A DNA stretch of 18,650 nt from an uncultured Treponema sp. (GCA_905372235.1 CAJPOF010000048.1:1-18650); one strand, 5' to 3'; shown: positions 6,233-13,786, numbered from the stretch's first letter. The notes: a model not told the origin generated them from the sequence alone. Program-made: numbers and translations.

Positions 6233-6247
6233 CACGCCACAGGCGTG
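6233..6247. repeat. Perfect hairpin CACGCC/GGCGTG
   Basis: CACGCC-ACA-GGCGTG: a 6-bp stem with 3-nt loop, one base after the attC-like palindrome and 13 bases before the next gene's ATG. It could act as a transcription stop or as the stem of a second recombination site whose right box would be GTTATGC (6258-6264). Confidence 0.55.
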
Positions 6248-6260
6248 CTGAATATTTGTT

Positions 6261-6731
6261 ATGCGTGTAAAAAAAGAAAAATATAAATTTGTATTAAAGT
6301 TGATTACAAGTTATTTCCTCTACGGTTATTTATGTTTATTGGGGATTTTGATACTTGTATTTGCCGGCTATCATACATACAGATTGTTTGCATTTCCTAA
6401 AAATCTTTTTTCAATTTTCTTTGTAATATGCTCACTTCCACTGTTGGGACAATTTTTAAGAATCGTTATTTCCACACGTCATAAATATCGCTATTACAAA
6501 ATCAGTTGCTATCGTTTAAAGACCCGTGGATATAAAGATGAGTATTTTGAGTGCGAGATGCATGAACCATGTTTTCGACTTATCATAAAAGACCTGCTTA
6601 AATCGAATGGACACTCAAGAGAGTATTACAGACTTCGTGATAAAACTCGTGGAAAAAATCTGAAGGTTGAGCGTGCCAAGGAAAGGTTGCTTGCAAAAGT
6701 AATTAAAGAGCGTGACGAAAAAGCAATTTAG
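6261..6731 (+). CDS. Two-TM membrane protein with cytoplasmic Arg/Lys-rich tail
   Basis: A 156-aa protein. Residues about 9-36 (VLKLITSYFLYGYLCLLGILILVFAGYH) and 45-70 (FPKNLFSIFFVICSLPLLGQFLRIVIS) are hydrophobic and should form two membrane spans. The remainder is polar with a Cys/Tyr-rich block (YYKISCYRLKTRGYKDEYFE, then CEMHEPCFRLIIKDLL) and a basic helical end. I do not recognise the family. The ATG lies inside GTTATGC, an R-box-like sequence, and there is no Shine-Dalgarno, so initiation may be leaderless or the gene may depend on what was recombined upstream. The DUF4177 gene follows after 40 bp with its own strong ribosome site. The position directly after palindromes is consistent with a mobile cassette. 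Confidence 0.65.
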   Translation: MRVKKEKYKFVLKLITSYFLYGYLCLLGILILVFAGYHTYRLFAFPKNLFSIFFVICSLPLLGQFLRIVISTRHKYRYYKISCYRLKTRGYKDEYFECEMHEPCFRLIIKDLLKSNGHSREYYRLRDKTRGKNLKVERAKERLLAKVIKERDEKAI

Positions 6732-6771
6732 TGCCGTATGGTATTAAAAATATATTTAAAAGGAGTCTGTT

Positions 6772-6963
6772 ATGACTTACAAAGTGGAAGAGGTTGGTGC
6801 AGGGCTTTGCACTGGTACACTTCGTGGAAATGCAATTGAAGCTAAAATCAACCAGATGGCTTCACAGGGTTGGAAATTCGAACAGTATGAAACAATTATT
6901 GGCCGTTGCTGTTTGTTCTTTCCTCGCTACAAAGCTATAATCTGCTTCTCAAAAGAGAACTAG
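6772..6963 (+). CDS. DUF4177-like small protein
   Basis: A 63-aa protein from ATG 6772, 7 nt after AGGAG, a strong start. It has the short alpha/beta pattern of DUF4177 proteins: an opening strand (MTYKVEEVGAG), a helix (AIEAKINQMASQ), the hallmark GWKFEQYE and a final strand (YKAIICFSKEN). The function of this family is unknown; members are usually small cytosolic proteins found singly or near membrane proteins. It sits behind the two-TM gene on the same strand and may share its transcript. Confidence 0.7.
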   Translation: MTYKVEEVGAGLCTGTLRGNAIEAKINQMASQGWKFEQYETIIGRCCLFFPRYKAIICFSKEN

Positions 6964-7059
6964 ATAAGCTTTTTCCCTTGCAGACAGGCGGCGGTGAAAC
7001 TGGGGGTACAACCTTTTATTTTTCTTCCGCCGTTCGTGAGCCTTGCTGTAAGTCAAAAC

Positions 7060-7128
7060 TCGGGCGGATCGCACACCTCCCTTCGGGCGGATCGCATATT
7101 CTTCTTCGGGCGGGATAATATCCCTTTT
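7060..7128. repeat. Tandem repeat, period 23 bp, three units
   Basis: TCGGGCGGATCGCA begins at 7060 and 7083, and a diverged copy TCGGGCGGGATAAT at 7106, giving an exact 23-bp period. The period is not a multiple of three, so it does not encode a peptide repeat. It lies in the 300-bp stretch 6964-7259, which otherwise holds no supported gene. The local sequence is GC-rich compared with its surroundings. Confidence 0.7.
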
Positions 7129-7224
7129 CAGACTTGATAGCATATGATTGTCTTGGGCGTGGATTTGTTTTATCGTGCGATAAAAAGATTCTTCCATTTG
7201 TCTTGAACTTTTTCATTATTCGTA

Positions 7225-7252
7225 TTGATTTATATTCTTATTGATTTACAAT
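7225..7252 (+). promoter_or_regulatory. Probable sigma-70 promoter giving a leaderless ankyrin/murG transcript
   Basis: TTGATT (7225-7230), a 16-bp spacer and TACAAT (7247-7252), with ATG 7260 beginning 8 nt after the last -10 base (7 nt between). No Shine-Dalgarno precedes the ATG. The predicted start site falls at or within a base of the start codon. Confidence 0.5.
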
Positions 7253-7259
7253 GTTTTTT

Positions 7260-8144
7260 ATGAACTGGTTGCTAATCTCATCTGACACTGAAAAAAGGGA
7301 ACTCATGAAAGCGTCCCTGAACGAACTTTTTCCTAAATCCATAATCTACGAATCTTCTACTGAAATGTCTGACTTGCAGAATATGTATGGAATCCTTGGC
7401 GAAATCTCATGCTGCGTGGTTATAAGCGATAATATCGTATCCGGATGCGAACTTATTGTGGGATACCTTTGCGGAAAGAACATCCATGTGATTACGGATG
7501 CTTGTCTGGACAAAGAGGTTTTCGGCTGCTTTGAATCTCTTGTCATAAAGAAAAATATGGATGAGATATGCAAAAGCATAAAAAGAAACCGAAAGAAACT
7601 CGAGGACGAGGTAAAGCGCAAGGAAGCGTTCGACTATCTTTTTGCGCATGGAATCCCTTTCAGTCCCGACCATTTTTCAAAGTATATAGAAAAAGGCGCT
7701 CTTGATATCTGTGAGTGCTATCTTACGGCTGGCATGGACATCAATTCAAGGGATAGGGACGGCACTCCCATGCTCAGCATAGCGGTAAGGAACGACAATG
7801 CGGAGACTGTCAAGTGGCTTTTGAAAAAGGGCGCTGATGTGAACGCCATAAGCGAGGATAGGGGATATTCCGCCCTTATGGATGCCGTATGGCGAGGTAA
7901 CAAAGAGATTGTGCTTCAGCTTCTTGAAAAGAACCCCGATGTGAACATAATCAGCAAGGAAGGCCAGACTATGATAATCCTTGCCGTTGGAGCGGAAAAC
8001 GTCGAGATTTGCCGGCTGCTCTGCCAAAAGGGAGCCGATGTTGACATTGTCGACGAGATGGGAATGTCTGCGTACGGTTATGCAAGGCTTTTCAAAAAGG
8101 AGCGTATTCTTTCGATTCTTGAAAAATACCACAAAGAAAGCTAG
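7260..8144 (+). CDS. Rossmann-like domain fused to ankyrin repeats
   Basis: Residues 1 to about 110 form an alternating beta/alpha fold (NWLLISSD, CCVVISDNIVSGCELIVGYLCGKNIHVITD) resembling the nucleoside 2-deoxyribosyltransferase/TIR-like group. The pattern of a sensing strand followed by a E-x2-GYLCGK helix fits that group, but I cannot confirm active-site residues. After a charged linker (KSIKRNRKKLEDEVKRKE) come about four ankyrin units, such as ETVKWLLKKGADVNAI, EIVLQLLEKNPDVNII and EICRLLCQKGADVDIV. There is no signal peptide, so it is cytoplasmic. An earlier in-frame ATG at 7251 overlaps the likely -10 box, so 7260 (MNWLLISSD) is preferred. It is first in the murG operon, with 9 bp to murG, and may bind a partner of that pathway. 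Confidence 0.8.
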   Translation: MNWLLISSDTEKRELMKASLNELFPKSIIYESSTEMSDLQNMYGILGEISCCVVISDNIVSGCELIVGYLCGKNIHVITDACLDKEVFGCFESLVIKKNMDEICKSIKRNRKKLEDEVKRKEAFDYLFAHGIPFSPDHFSKYIEKGALDICECYLTAGMDINSRDRDGTPMLSIAVRNDNAETVKWLLKKGADVNAISEDRGYSALMDAVWRGNKEIVLQLLEKNPDVNIISKEGQTMIILAVGAENVEICRLLCQKGADVDIVDEMGMSAYGYARLFKKERILSILEKYHKES

Positions 8145-8153
8145 AATCCTTTT

Positions 8154-9320
8154 ATGAAGAAAAAACATGGCGCAATCAAAGTCGCATTTGCAGGCGGCGG
8201 AACAGGGGGACACATATATCCCGGTCTTGGTGTAGCCGATGCGTTGCGCGCTCTTTGCGCCAAAAATGGCGTGGATGTAAAGATATTTTGGATAGGAAAC
8301 GCTTCCGGAATGGACAGGAACATCGTCGAAAAAAACGTCGATGCATTCGGAAAAAGGAGTGCGGATGCGTTTTATGGGATTCCATCCGGAAAATTAAGAC
8401 GCTATTTTTCTTTCAGGAATTTCCTTGATGTGTTCAAGATTCTTGCAGGTTTTCTTTCATCATTTTTCATTCTGCTCAGGCTAAAACCGGCGGTTCTTTT
8501 TTCTAAAGGCGGTTTTGTGAGCGTTCCGCCGTGCATCGCCGCAAGGCTTCTTGGAATTCCTGTTTTTACGCATGAGTGTGATTTCACGCCGGGGCTTGCC
8601 ACAAGAATAAACGCCGGATTTGCGAAAAATATTCTTGTGTCGTTCGAGAATACTAAGGATTACCTGGCTTTATCCGCAAGAAAAAAAGTTATAGTAACCG
8701 GAAATCCTATCCGTCCTGTTTTCTACAGCGCAGACGCAGAAAGAGGGCGTTCTTTCCTTGGAATTCAAGAAAAAAGGAAGCCGATTCTTCTTGTGGTGGG
8801 AGGAAGTCTTGGCTCAAGAGAAATAAATCTTCTTGTAAAGGAAAATCTTTCCTGGATTTGCAGCCGTTTTTTTCTTGTCCATCAGACAGGAGAAAAGAAT
8901 TTCGATTCTGCGTCGCCTTCCTTGGAAAAAGATTCCTCGCTCCGGGACTATATGCCCTATCCGTTCATATATTCGCAGATGCCGGATGTCATAGCTTGCT
9001 CCGATGTCGTTCTTTCGAGGGCGGGGGCAAACTCCATCTGGGAATGCTCTGCGCTTTCAAAGCCGATGATACTTGTTCCTCTTACGGGAAGCGGCACAAG
9101 GGGCGACCAAGAGGACAACGCCCGCTTTTTTGAAAAATCCGGGGCGGCTCTGGTTCTTTCGGGAAAGGATGCGACTTCTGAAAATTTAAGGAAAGCCCTT
9201 GAGAATCTTCTTTTAGAAGAGAAGCGGAAAAATATGTCTTTTGCTTCCGGAAAACTTAGCGAAGGCGTAAAACCTGCTGAAAAGATAGCTGAAATCCTTT
9301 ATAATGAGGCAAATAGTTAG
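8154..9320 (+). CDS. murG: UDP-GlcNAc:undecaprenyl-PP-MurNAc-pentapeptide GlcNAc transferase
   Basis: Makes lipid II from lipid I at the inner face of the cytoplasmic membrane. The 388-aa GT-B protein has the first glycine loop GGGTGGHIYPG (14-24), the second GGSLGS (216-221), an FTHECDFTPGLATR block (138-151) in place of the usual HEQN motif, and RAGANSIWE (289-297), which contacts the UDP-sugar. Around 93-118 there is a hydrophobic patch (FKILAGFLSSFFILLRL) for membrane attachment. The HEQN-to-HECD difference and an extended N-terminus mark a divergent, spirochaete-type form. The start is ATG 8154 with no strong Shine-Dalgarno, 9 bp after the ankyrin gene, suggesting translational continuity. 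cvpA follows closely. Confidence 0.93.
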   Translation: MKKKHGAIKVAFAGGGTGGHIYPGLGVADALRALCAKNGVDVKIFWIGNASGMDRNIVEKNVDAFGKRSADAFYGIPSGKLRRYFSFRNFLDVFKILAGFLSSFFILLRLKPAVLFSKGGFVSVPPCIAARLLGIPVFTHECDFTPGLATRINAGFAKNILVSFENTKDYLALSARKKVIVTGNPIRPVFYSADAERGRSFLGIQEKRKPILLVVGGSLGSREINLLVKENLSWICSRFFLVHQTGEKNFDSASPSLEKDSSLRDYMPYPFIYSQMPDVIACSDVVLSRAGANSIWECSALSKPMILVPLTGSGTRGDQEDNARFFEKSGAALVLSGKDATSENLRKALENLLLEEKRKNMSFASGKLSEGVKPAEKIAEILYNEANS

Positions 9321-9331
9321 AGGTAATGCGG

Positions 9332-9850
9332 ATGTCCTTTTCGACGGTGGATGTATTTTTTTCTTTGATAGTGCTGATTTTCATAATAATCGGGACTTTC
9401 AAAGGTCTTGTAGCTGAACTTTTTGGAAAACTTTCTTTCATCCTTGGAATTCTTGCCGCAATACTTCTGAACGGTTTTGTATGCAATCTGTTTTTAGGAA
9501 AAATCCATAATATTTATGCCGAAAGAATTTTGGCGTTTCTTCTTGTGTTTATATTGGTCTTTACGCTTTTAAAGATATTGCAGAAACTTTTATCAGGGCT
9601 TTTCGGCGGAGAAATCCTAGGCTCGCTTGACAGGGCGTTGGGATTCTTTCTTGGGCTGGTCGAAGGAATCATTGTGGTGGCACTTGTCATATATTTTATG
9701 AGCGTCCAGACTTTCGCCGATTTTTCTTCCGTGCTTGAGGAAAGTTTTTTTTACAGAATGCTTTCTCCGCTGATAAAGGTTTCCGTGGATTCGATTCAGA
9801 GGATGCCCATAATGGATTCTGTATCCATGCAGAGCGGAAGTGCAGGGTAG
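9332..9850 (+). CDS. cvpA: CvpA family membrane protein
   Basis: A 172-aa integral membrane protein with four hydrophobic spans: VDVFFSLIVLIFIIIGTFKG (typical CvpA opening ending in G-x-x-K/R-G), then FILGILAAILLNGF, ILAFLLVFILVFTLLKIL and LDRALGFFLGLVEGIIVVALVI, in which the DRxLGxxxGxxxG segment is the CvpA signature. The family has been tied to colicin V production and to envelope integrity, but its biochemical role is unsettled. An upstream ATG at 9326 is only 2 nt from AGAGG (9319-9323), whereas ATG 9332 has an 8-nt spacing, so 9332 is preferred. murG ends 11 bp before and the delta' gene starts 3 bp after. Confidence 0.88.
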   Translation: MSFSTVDVFFSLIVLIFIIIGTFKGLVAELFGKLSFILGILAAILLNGFVCNLFLGKIHNIYAERILAFLLVFILVFTLLKILQKLLSGLFGGEILGSLDRALGFFLGLVEGIIVVALVIYFMSVQTFADFSSVLEESFFYRMLSPLIKVSVDSIQRMPIMDSVSMQSGSAG

Positions 9851-9853
9851 AAA

Positions 9854-11083
9854 ATGTACGAGAACCTTTTAAACCAGCCGGTTACTTCTCAGCTAAAATC
9901 GGACATAGATAACGATAAATTTCCGGGTGCCGTGCTTTTTTCAGGTCCTGAAGGCTCCGGAAAATTGACAGCCGCCCTTGAGACAAGCCGCATTCTTTCA
10001 TGCGTAAATGAACCTAAGGCAAGATGGGATTGTCCGTGTCCTTCGTGCGCGAGAAACAGGGCGATGACTTCTACGTCTATCCTTATCGCAGGACCAAGGG
10101 ATTGCGTTCAGGAGATAAAGGCTTCCGCCGCGACATTCAAAAAATCCCTTAGGGAAAATGCCTCATACCGGACGGCCGCCCGTTATCTTTTTGTGCGGAG
10201 CATAAGGAAACTGACTTTGCGTTTCAGCCAGATTCTGTGGGAAAACGACGAGAAACTTTCTAAGATTGCAGGACTTACAGGAGCTATAGACGAGGAACTT
10301 GAGACCTTGGATTTTCCTCACGAACTTCCCGATATTTCTGCGGTGGAAAAATCCCTTGAGAGACTTGAGAAACTTTCCATGGAACTTGAGGATTCTTTTC
10401 TTTACGATTCCATTCCCGTAAACCAGATAAGGAATGTTTCCTCATGGGCACGGATGAAAAGCGTCGAAGGAAAGAATACCGTGATAATCGAGAACGCCGA
10501 CAGAATGCTTGAAAACGTGCGGAACGCTCTTCTGAAGATTTTGGAAGAGCCTCCGTCCGGAACTGTGTTCATCCTTACGACATCAAGAAAAAACGCCATT
10601 ATGCCTACGATTCTTTCAAGGGTAAGGCAATACACTTTTTTAGAACGCAGTTTGCCACAGCAAAAGGACGTGATAAAAAAAGTCTTCCACGATGAAGATT
10701 TTCCGGGCGGCATAAAGGAATTCCTTCAAGGCTATCTTCCAGTTTCTCCTTCCGAAATACAAAGAAAGGCTCTTTGCTTCATAGAAGAGATTTCTGCAAG
10801 AAAGATTCCAGACGTGTCCGCTCTTGTAAAGCAACTTAATGGGTTTGAACCTAGAATAATGCTGAGACTTTTCCTTGACGGGATTTACGGCTGTGTGCGT
10901 TCCCTGATGCTTTCTCCTTCGGGACTTAAAGCTCTTGAAGAGATAAACGCTTCTATCTTGGACTGCTATAGTCATGTAACCGTATATAATCAAAGTGTGC
11001 AGGCTTCCCTTGAACTTCTTGTCAGGGAACTTTCCAGAATAAACAAAATCAGCGGAAATATCCTAAAATGCGCGACCATGTAA
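9854..11083 (+). CDS. holB: DNA polymerase III delta' subunit (clamp loader)
   Basis: An AAA+ clamp-loader subunit that helps load the sliding clamp on primed DNA. Walker A is GPEGSGKLT (31-39). A zinc module is formed by C50, C60, C62 and C65, close to the spacing in E. coli delta'. Further on are an IIENADRM helix, the LLKILEEPP block and ILTTSRKNAIMPTILSRVRQ carrying the sensor/Arg-finger SR motif. At 409 aa it is longer than the common ~330 aa form, mostly through a charged insertion at about residues 75-190 (helical, Arg/Lys and Glu-rich). The Walker A looks intact, unlike E. coli delta', so it could bind ATP, or it could be a spirochaete DnaX/delta' variant. The end overlaps the kinase start by 16 bases. 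Confidence 0.88.
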   Translation: MYENLLNQPVTSQLKSDIDNDKFPGAVLFSGPEGSGKLTAALETSRILSCVNEPKARWDCPCPSCARNRAMTSTSILIAGPRDCVQEIKASAATFKKSLRENASYRTAARYLFVRSIRKLTLRFSQILWENDEKLSKIAGLTGAIDEELETLDFPHELPDISAVEKSLERLEKLSMELEDSFLYDSIPVNQIRNVSSWARMKSVEGKNTVIIENADRMLENVRNALLKILEEPPSGTVFILTTSRKNAIMPTILSRVRQYTFLERSLPQQKDVIKKVFHDEDFPGGIKEFLQGYLPVSPSEIQRKALCFIEEISARKIPDVSALVKQLNGFEPRIMLRLFLDGIYGCVRSLMLSPSGLKALEEINASILDCYSHVTVYNQSVQASLELLVRELSRINKISGNILKCATM

Positions 11084-12318
11084 CCCGTGTTTCCCAGATG
11101 CTTTCCAAGCTTTCTGATGAACAGATTGAAAAGATTTTGAATTCCATAAACTCCGAAAACGAGATGCTTGATTCCGTGCTTGATTCTCTTGCCACGGGCA
11201 TAATGGTCGTCGATGAAAACTGGAATCTTCTGAAGGTGAATAAGACGGCGGAACGTTACCTTGCGAGGCCGTTTTTAGGCGACAAGGCGAACAGCGAAAG
11301 CGCCTTCGATCTTATAGACGAGGAGATTTCATCATTCATAAAAAATTGCGCCTCGGAAGACAAGACAAATGTGTCCAAGGAATTTTCCATATCCAACTCG
11401 GACGGTTCTGTCCGTTTTGTGACCGTCTCGGTGTTCTCGTGGGTGTGCCGATGCCGCATGCGGGGTAGAATTCTGAAATTCAACGACATAACGGAAAAGC
11501 GGAATCAGGAAGTTCTGCTTCGCCGCATGGAGAACATGGCGGGTCTTACAAACCTTGCCGCAGGCATGGCGCACGAGATAAAAAATCCGCTTGGGGCAAT
11601 AGGAATCCACATCCAGCTTATCCAGCGGGCGGTGAAAAAGGAGCGGGAAAAAAAATCCCGTCTTCCCGACAAGAAATTCCTTGAGGATCATCTTGATGTT
11701 GTGAACGAAGAGATAGAGAACCTGAACAGGCTGGTGATGGATTTTTTATTCGCCGTCCGTCCCATAAATGCCCGCCTTGTCCTTGTAAATCCTTCAAAAC
11801 TTATAGAAAACATTGTTAGTTTTTTTTCGCCGGAGTTCGAACGTTCCGGCGTGTCCTTTTCGTTCAAGGACGAAAGCGGCTCGCTGCGTCTTATGATAGA
11901 CGAGAAACTTTTTAGGGAAGCTATCATAAACATAGTGCAGAACTGTTTTTCCGCCGTCAAGGAACGCTTCGAAAATCTTGTGGAGCGTCCCAAAGAAAAA
12001 AAGATGCCTAAAGACGGCGAATGTCTTGGACATATAACTATTTCTTCCTCGGTAAAAGAAGGTCAGTACGAACTTAGGATTTGTGACAACGGCACAGGCA
12101 TGAGCGAGGAAGTCCTTTCGCACATATTCGAGCCGTACTACACCACAAAGGCTAGCGGAACAGGACTTGGAATGACAATGGTGTACAAAATCATAAAAGA
12201 ATTTTCGGGTGACATAAATGTAAAGTCAGAGCTGGGAAAAGGAAGCCAATTTACGATAATAATTCCGATTCCGCAGACAGACAGAAAACTCCTACCTGAA
12301 CCGGGGGAAGCAAGATGA
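11068..12318 (+). CDS. Cytoplasmic PAS-domain sensor histidine kinase (NtrB/AtoS type)
   Basis: A 416-aa kinase with no membrane span. A PAS domain occupies about residues 33-145 (LDSLATGIMVVDENWNLLKVNKTA; ILKFNDITEKR). The dimerisation/phosphoacceptor helix has MAHEIKNPLGA with H169. The catalytic domain shows an N-box variant (NIVQNCFSAV, N292), G1 DNGTGM (340-345), FEPYYTT and G2 GTGLGM (364-369). It autophosphorylates at H169 and should pass phosphate to the adjacent regulator. The start lies inside the holB end (16-base overlap), and the stop overlaps the regulator ATG by ATGA. With no transmembrane sensor, the signal must be cytoplasmic. T. pallidum has an equivalent atoS/atoC pair in this neighbourhood (from memory). 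Confidence 0.9.
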   Translation: MRDHVTRVSQMLSKLSDEQIEKILNSINSENEMLDSVLDSLATGIMVVDENWNLLKVNKTAERYLARPFLGDKANSESAFDLIDEEISSFIKNCASEDKTNVSKEFSISNSDGSVRFVTVSVFSWVCRCRMRGRILKFNDITEKRNQEVLLRRMENMAGLTNLAAGMAHEIKNPLGAIGIHIQLIQRAVKKEREKKSRLPDKKFLEDHLDVVNEEIENLNRLVMDFLFAVRPINARLVLVNPSKLIENIVSFFSPEFERSGVSFSFKDESGSLRLMIDEKLFREAIINIVQNCFSAVKERFENLVERPKEKKMPKDGECLGHITISSSVKEGQYELRICDNGTGMSEEVLSHIFEPYYTTKASGTGLGMTMVYKIIKEFSGDINVKSELGKGSQFTIIIPIPQTDRKLLPEPGEAR

Positions 12319-13649
12319 AATTTACAATCCTTGTAATAGACGATGAGGAAAACATAAGGAACGGACTTGCCGCCAACTTCGAGATGGAGGACTACAAGGT
12401 AAAGACGGCTTCAAGCGGAAAAGAAGGACTTTCCATTGTTTCAAAGGGGGACATAGACCTTGTTGTAACCGACCTAAGAATGGACGGGATGAGCGGAGAG
12501 GAAGTTCTCAGGCGAATAACCACGGAGACTCCGGGAATACCTGTGATAGTGCTTACAGGACACGGAAGCATAGATTCTGCGGTGGAGGCGATGAAAAATG
12601 GTGCATACGATTTTCTTACAAAACCGTTGAACCTTGACCAGCTGAACGTAATCGTAAAACGCGCCCTTGAAAACAGGGAACTTTCCCTGCAGCACACAAT
12701 GCTCAAAAAAGAACTCGGCGAAGCAGTGTCATTCGACAGGATGATAGGGACAAGCGCCGACATGAGGCGTCTTCTTGAACTTATAAAAAAGGTCGCTCCG
12801 TCAAGGGCAAGCGTTCTTATAACCGGTGAAAGCGGAGTGGGAAAGGAACTTGTCGCCGATGCTCTGCACAGCCTTTCGGGGCGCAGGGAGAAATCTTTTG
12901 TGAAGGTGCATTGCGCCGCCTTGAGCGAAACCCTTCTTGAAAGTGAACTTTTTGGACACGAAAAAGGCGCTTTCACCGGCGCGGACTCGATGAAGAAGGG
13001 CAGGTTTGAGCTTGCCCACGGAGGAACTATTTTCCTTGACGAGATTGGAGAGATAAACCAGACCACACAGATAAAACTCCTTCGTGTGCTTCAGGAACGG
13101 ACATTTGAGCGTGTAGGCGGTGAAGAGACAATCGAAGTTGATGTAAGGGTAGTTGCAGCCACCAACAGGAACATCGAGGAGGAGGTCAAAGCAGGAAGAT
13201 TCAGGGAAGACCTCTACTACAGGCTGAACGTAGTCCGTCTGCAAGTTCCGCCATTGAGGGAACGGAAAGATGACATCCCGCTTTTGATGGATTCGTTTCT
13301 AAAAAGATTTTCCGAGGAGAACTCAAAGTCAATCCTTGGATTTGAAAACAAGGCGAGGCAGGCTTTGTACAGGTACGACTGGCCGGGAAACATTAGGGAA
13401 CTTCAGAATTGTATAGAAAGCGCGGTTGTAATGTGTTCAGGAAAAGAAATTTCCATTGAGGATCTTCCGCCCACGATAAGCCGCTTTTCAGGCGAGGAAA
13501 GCATTTCCATCCCGATGGGACTTAGCCTTGACGATGCGGAAAAAATCATAATCAAGGAAAATCTTGCGTTCAACAACGGAAACAAGACAAAGACAGCCGA
13601 GATTCTTGGAATTGAGCGGAAGACTTTGGCAAAAAAGATAGGCGACTAG
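12315..13649 (+). CDS. NtrC-family sigma-54-dependent response regulator (AtoC type)
   Basis: A 444-aa enhancer-binding activator with all three domains. The receiver (1-120) has D10, the phospho-acceptor D53 (VTDLRMDG), T81 and K103. The AAA+ domain (about 140-380) has Walker A GESGVGKE (171-178), the sigma-54-contacting GAFTGA loop (218-223) and Walker B IFLDEIGE (239-246). The C-terminal Fis-type helix-turn-helix is at about 415-444 (GNKTKTAEILGIERKTLAKK). When phosphorylated it should open sigma-54 promoters from upstream sites. The ATG overlaps the kinase stop, so the pair is coupled. It is last in the operon and is followed by hairpins. No matching sigma-54 promoter (TGGCAC-N5-TTGC) was found in this window, so its targets lie elsewhere. 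Confidence 0.93.
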   Translation: MKFTILVIDDEENIRNGLAANFEMEDYKVKTASSGKEGLSIVSKGDIDLVVTDLRMDGMSGEEVLRRITTETPGIPVIVLTGHGSIDSAVEAMKNGAYDFLTKPLNLDQLNVIVKRALENRELSLQHTMLKKELGEAVSFDRMIGTSADMRRLLELIKKVAPSRASVLITGESGVGKELVADALHSLSGRREKSFVKVHCAALSETLLESELFGHEKGAFTGADSMKKGRFELAHGGTIFLDEIGEINQTTQIKLLRVLQERTFERVGGEETIEVDVRVVAATNRNIEEEVKAGRFREDLYYRLNVVRLQVPPLRERKDDIPLLMDSFLKRFSEENSKSILGFENKARQALYRYDWPGNIRELQNCIESAVVMCSGKEISIEDLPPTISRFSGEESISIPMGLSLDDAEKIIIKENLAFNNGNKTKTAEILGIERKTLAKKIGD

Positions 13650-13705
13650 AGTTTATGTTTCCCGGAAAAATAAAAATACGTAGATAAACTTGGATTCCAA
13701 AGGAC

Positions 13706-13755
13706 GGCGGATGGAAAAATTGATACATAACCAAATAACTGTTTTCCCGTCCGCC
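13706..13755 (+). terminator. Long imperfect inverted repeat after the regulator gene
   Basis: GGCGGATGGAAAA (13706-13718) pairs with TTTTCCCGTCCGCC (13742-13755) with one bulge, around a 23-nt AT-rich loop. It lies 57 bp beyond the regulator stop. There is no strong T-tract; it may act with the next hairpin. Confidence 0.4.
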
Positions 13756-13756
13756 A

Positions 13757-13779
13757 CAATTTTGCGTTACGCAAAATTG
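13757..13779. terminator. Perfect hairpin between convergent genes (possible bidirectional terminator)
   Basis: CAATTTTGCG-TTA-CGCAAAATTG: a 10-bp perfect stem with 3-nt loop between the + strand regulator and the minus-strand glgC, which ends 7 bp away. The minus strand reads TTTTT just before the stem. The position fits a two-way stop, although the U-tract is weak. Confidence 0.5.
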
Positions 13780-13786
13780 CGAAAAA

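Noticed and set aside
6171..6264. A longer attC from GTCTAAC to GTTATGC
   Set aside because: The GTTAGGACG arm pairs better and more compactly with the left box; the extra segment contains its own hairpin (6233-6247). The longer version remains a fallback.
7060..7128. Possible CRISPR array
   Set aside because: The period is only 23 bp, with no spacers between units and no cas genes nearby.
6949..7216. Two overlapping minus-strand frames (82 and 66 codons) across the 23-bp repeats
   Set aside because: They overlap each other in different frames, read through a repeat with a period not divisible by three, and one overlaps the DUF4177 gene end. No ribosome site.
12392..13066. A 224-codon open frame antisense to the sigma-54 activator
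   Set aside because: It is the mirror of a strongly conserved gene (receiver, Walker A, GAFTGA) and has no motifs of its own.
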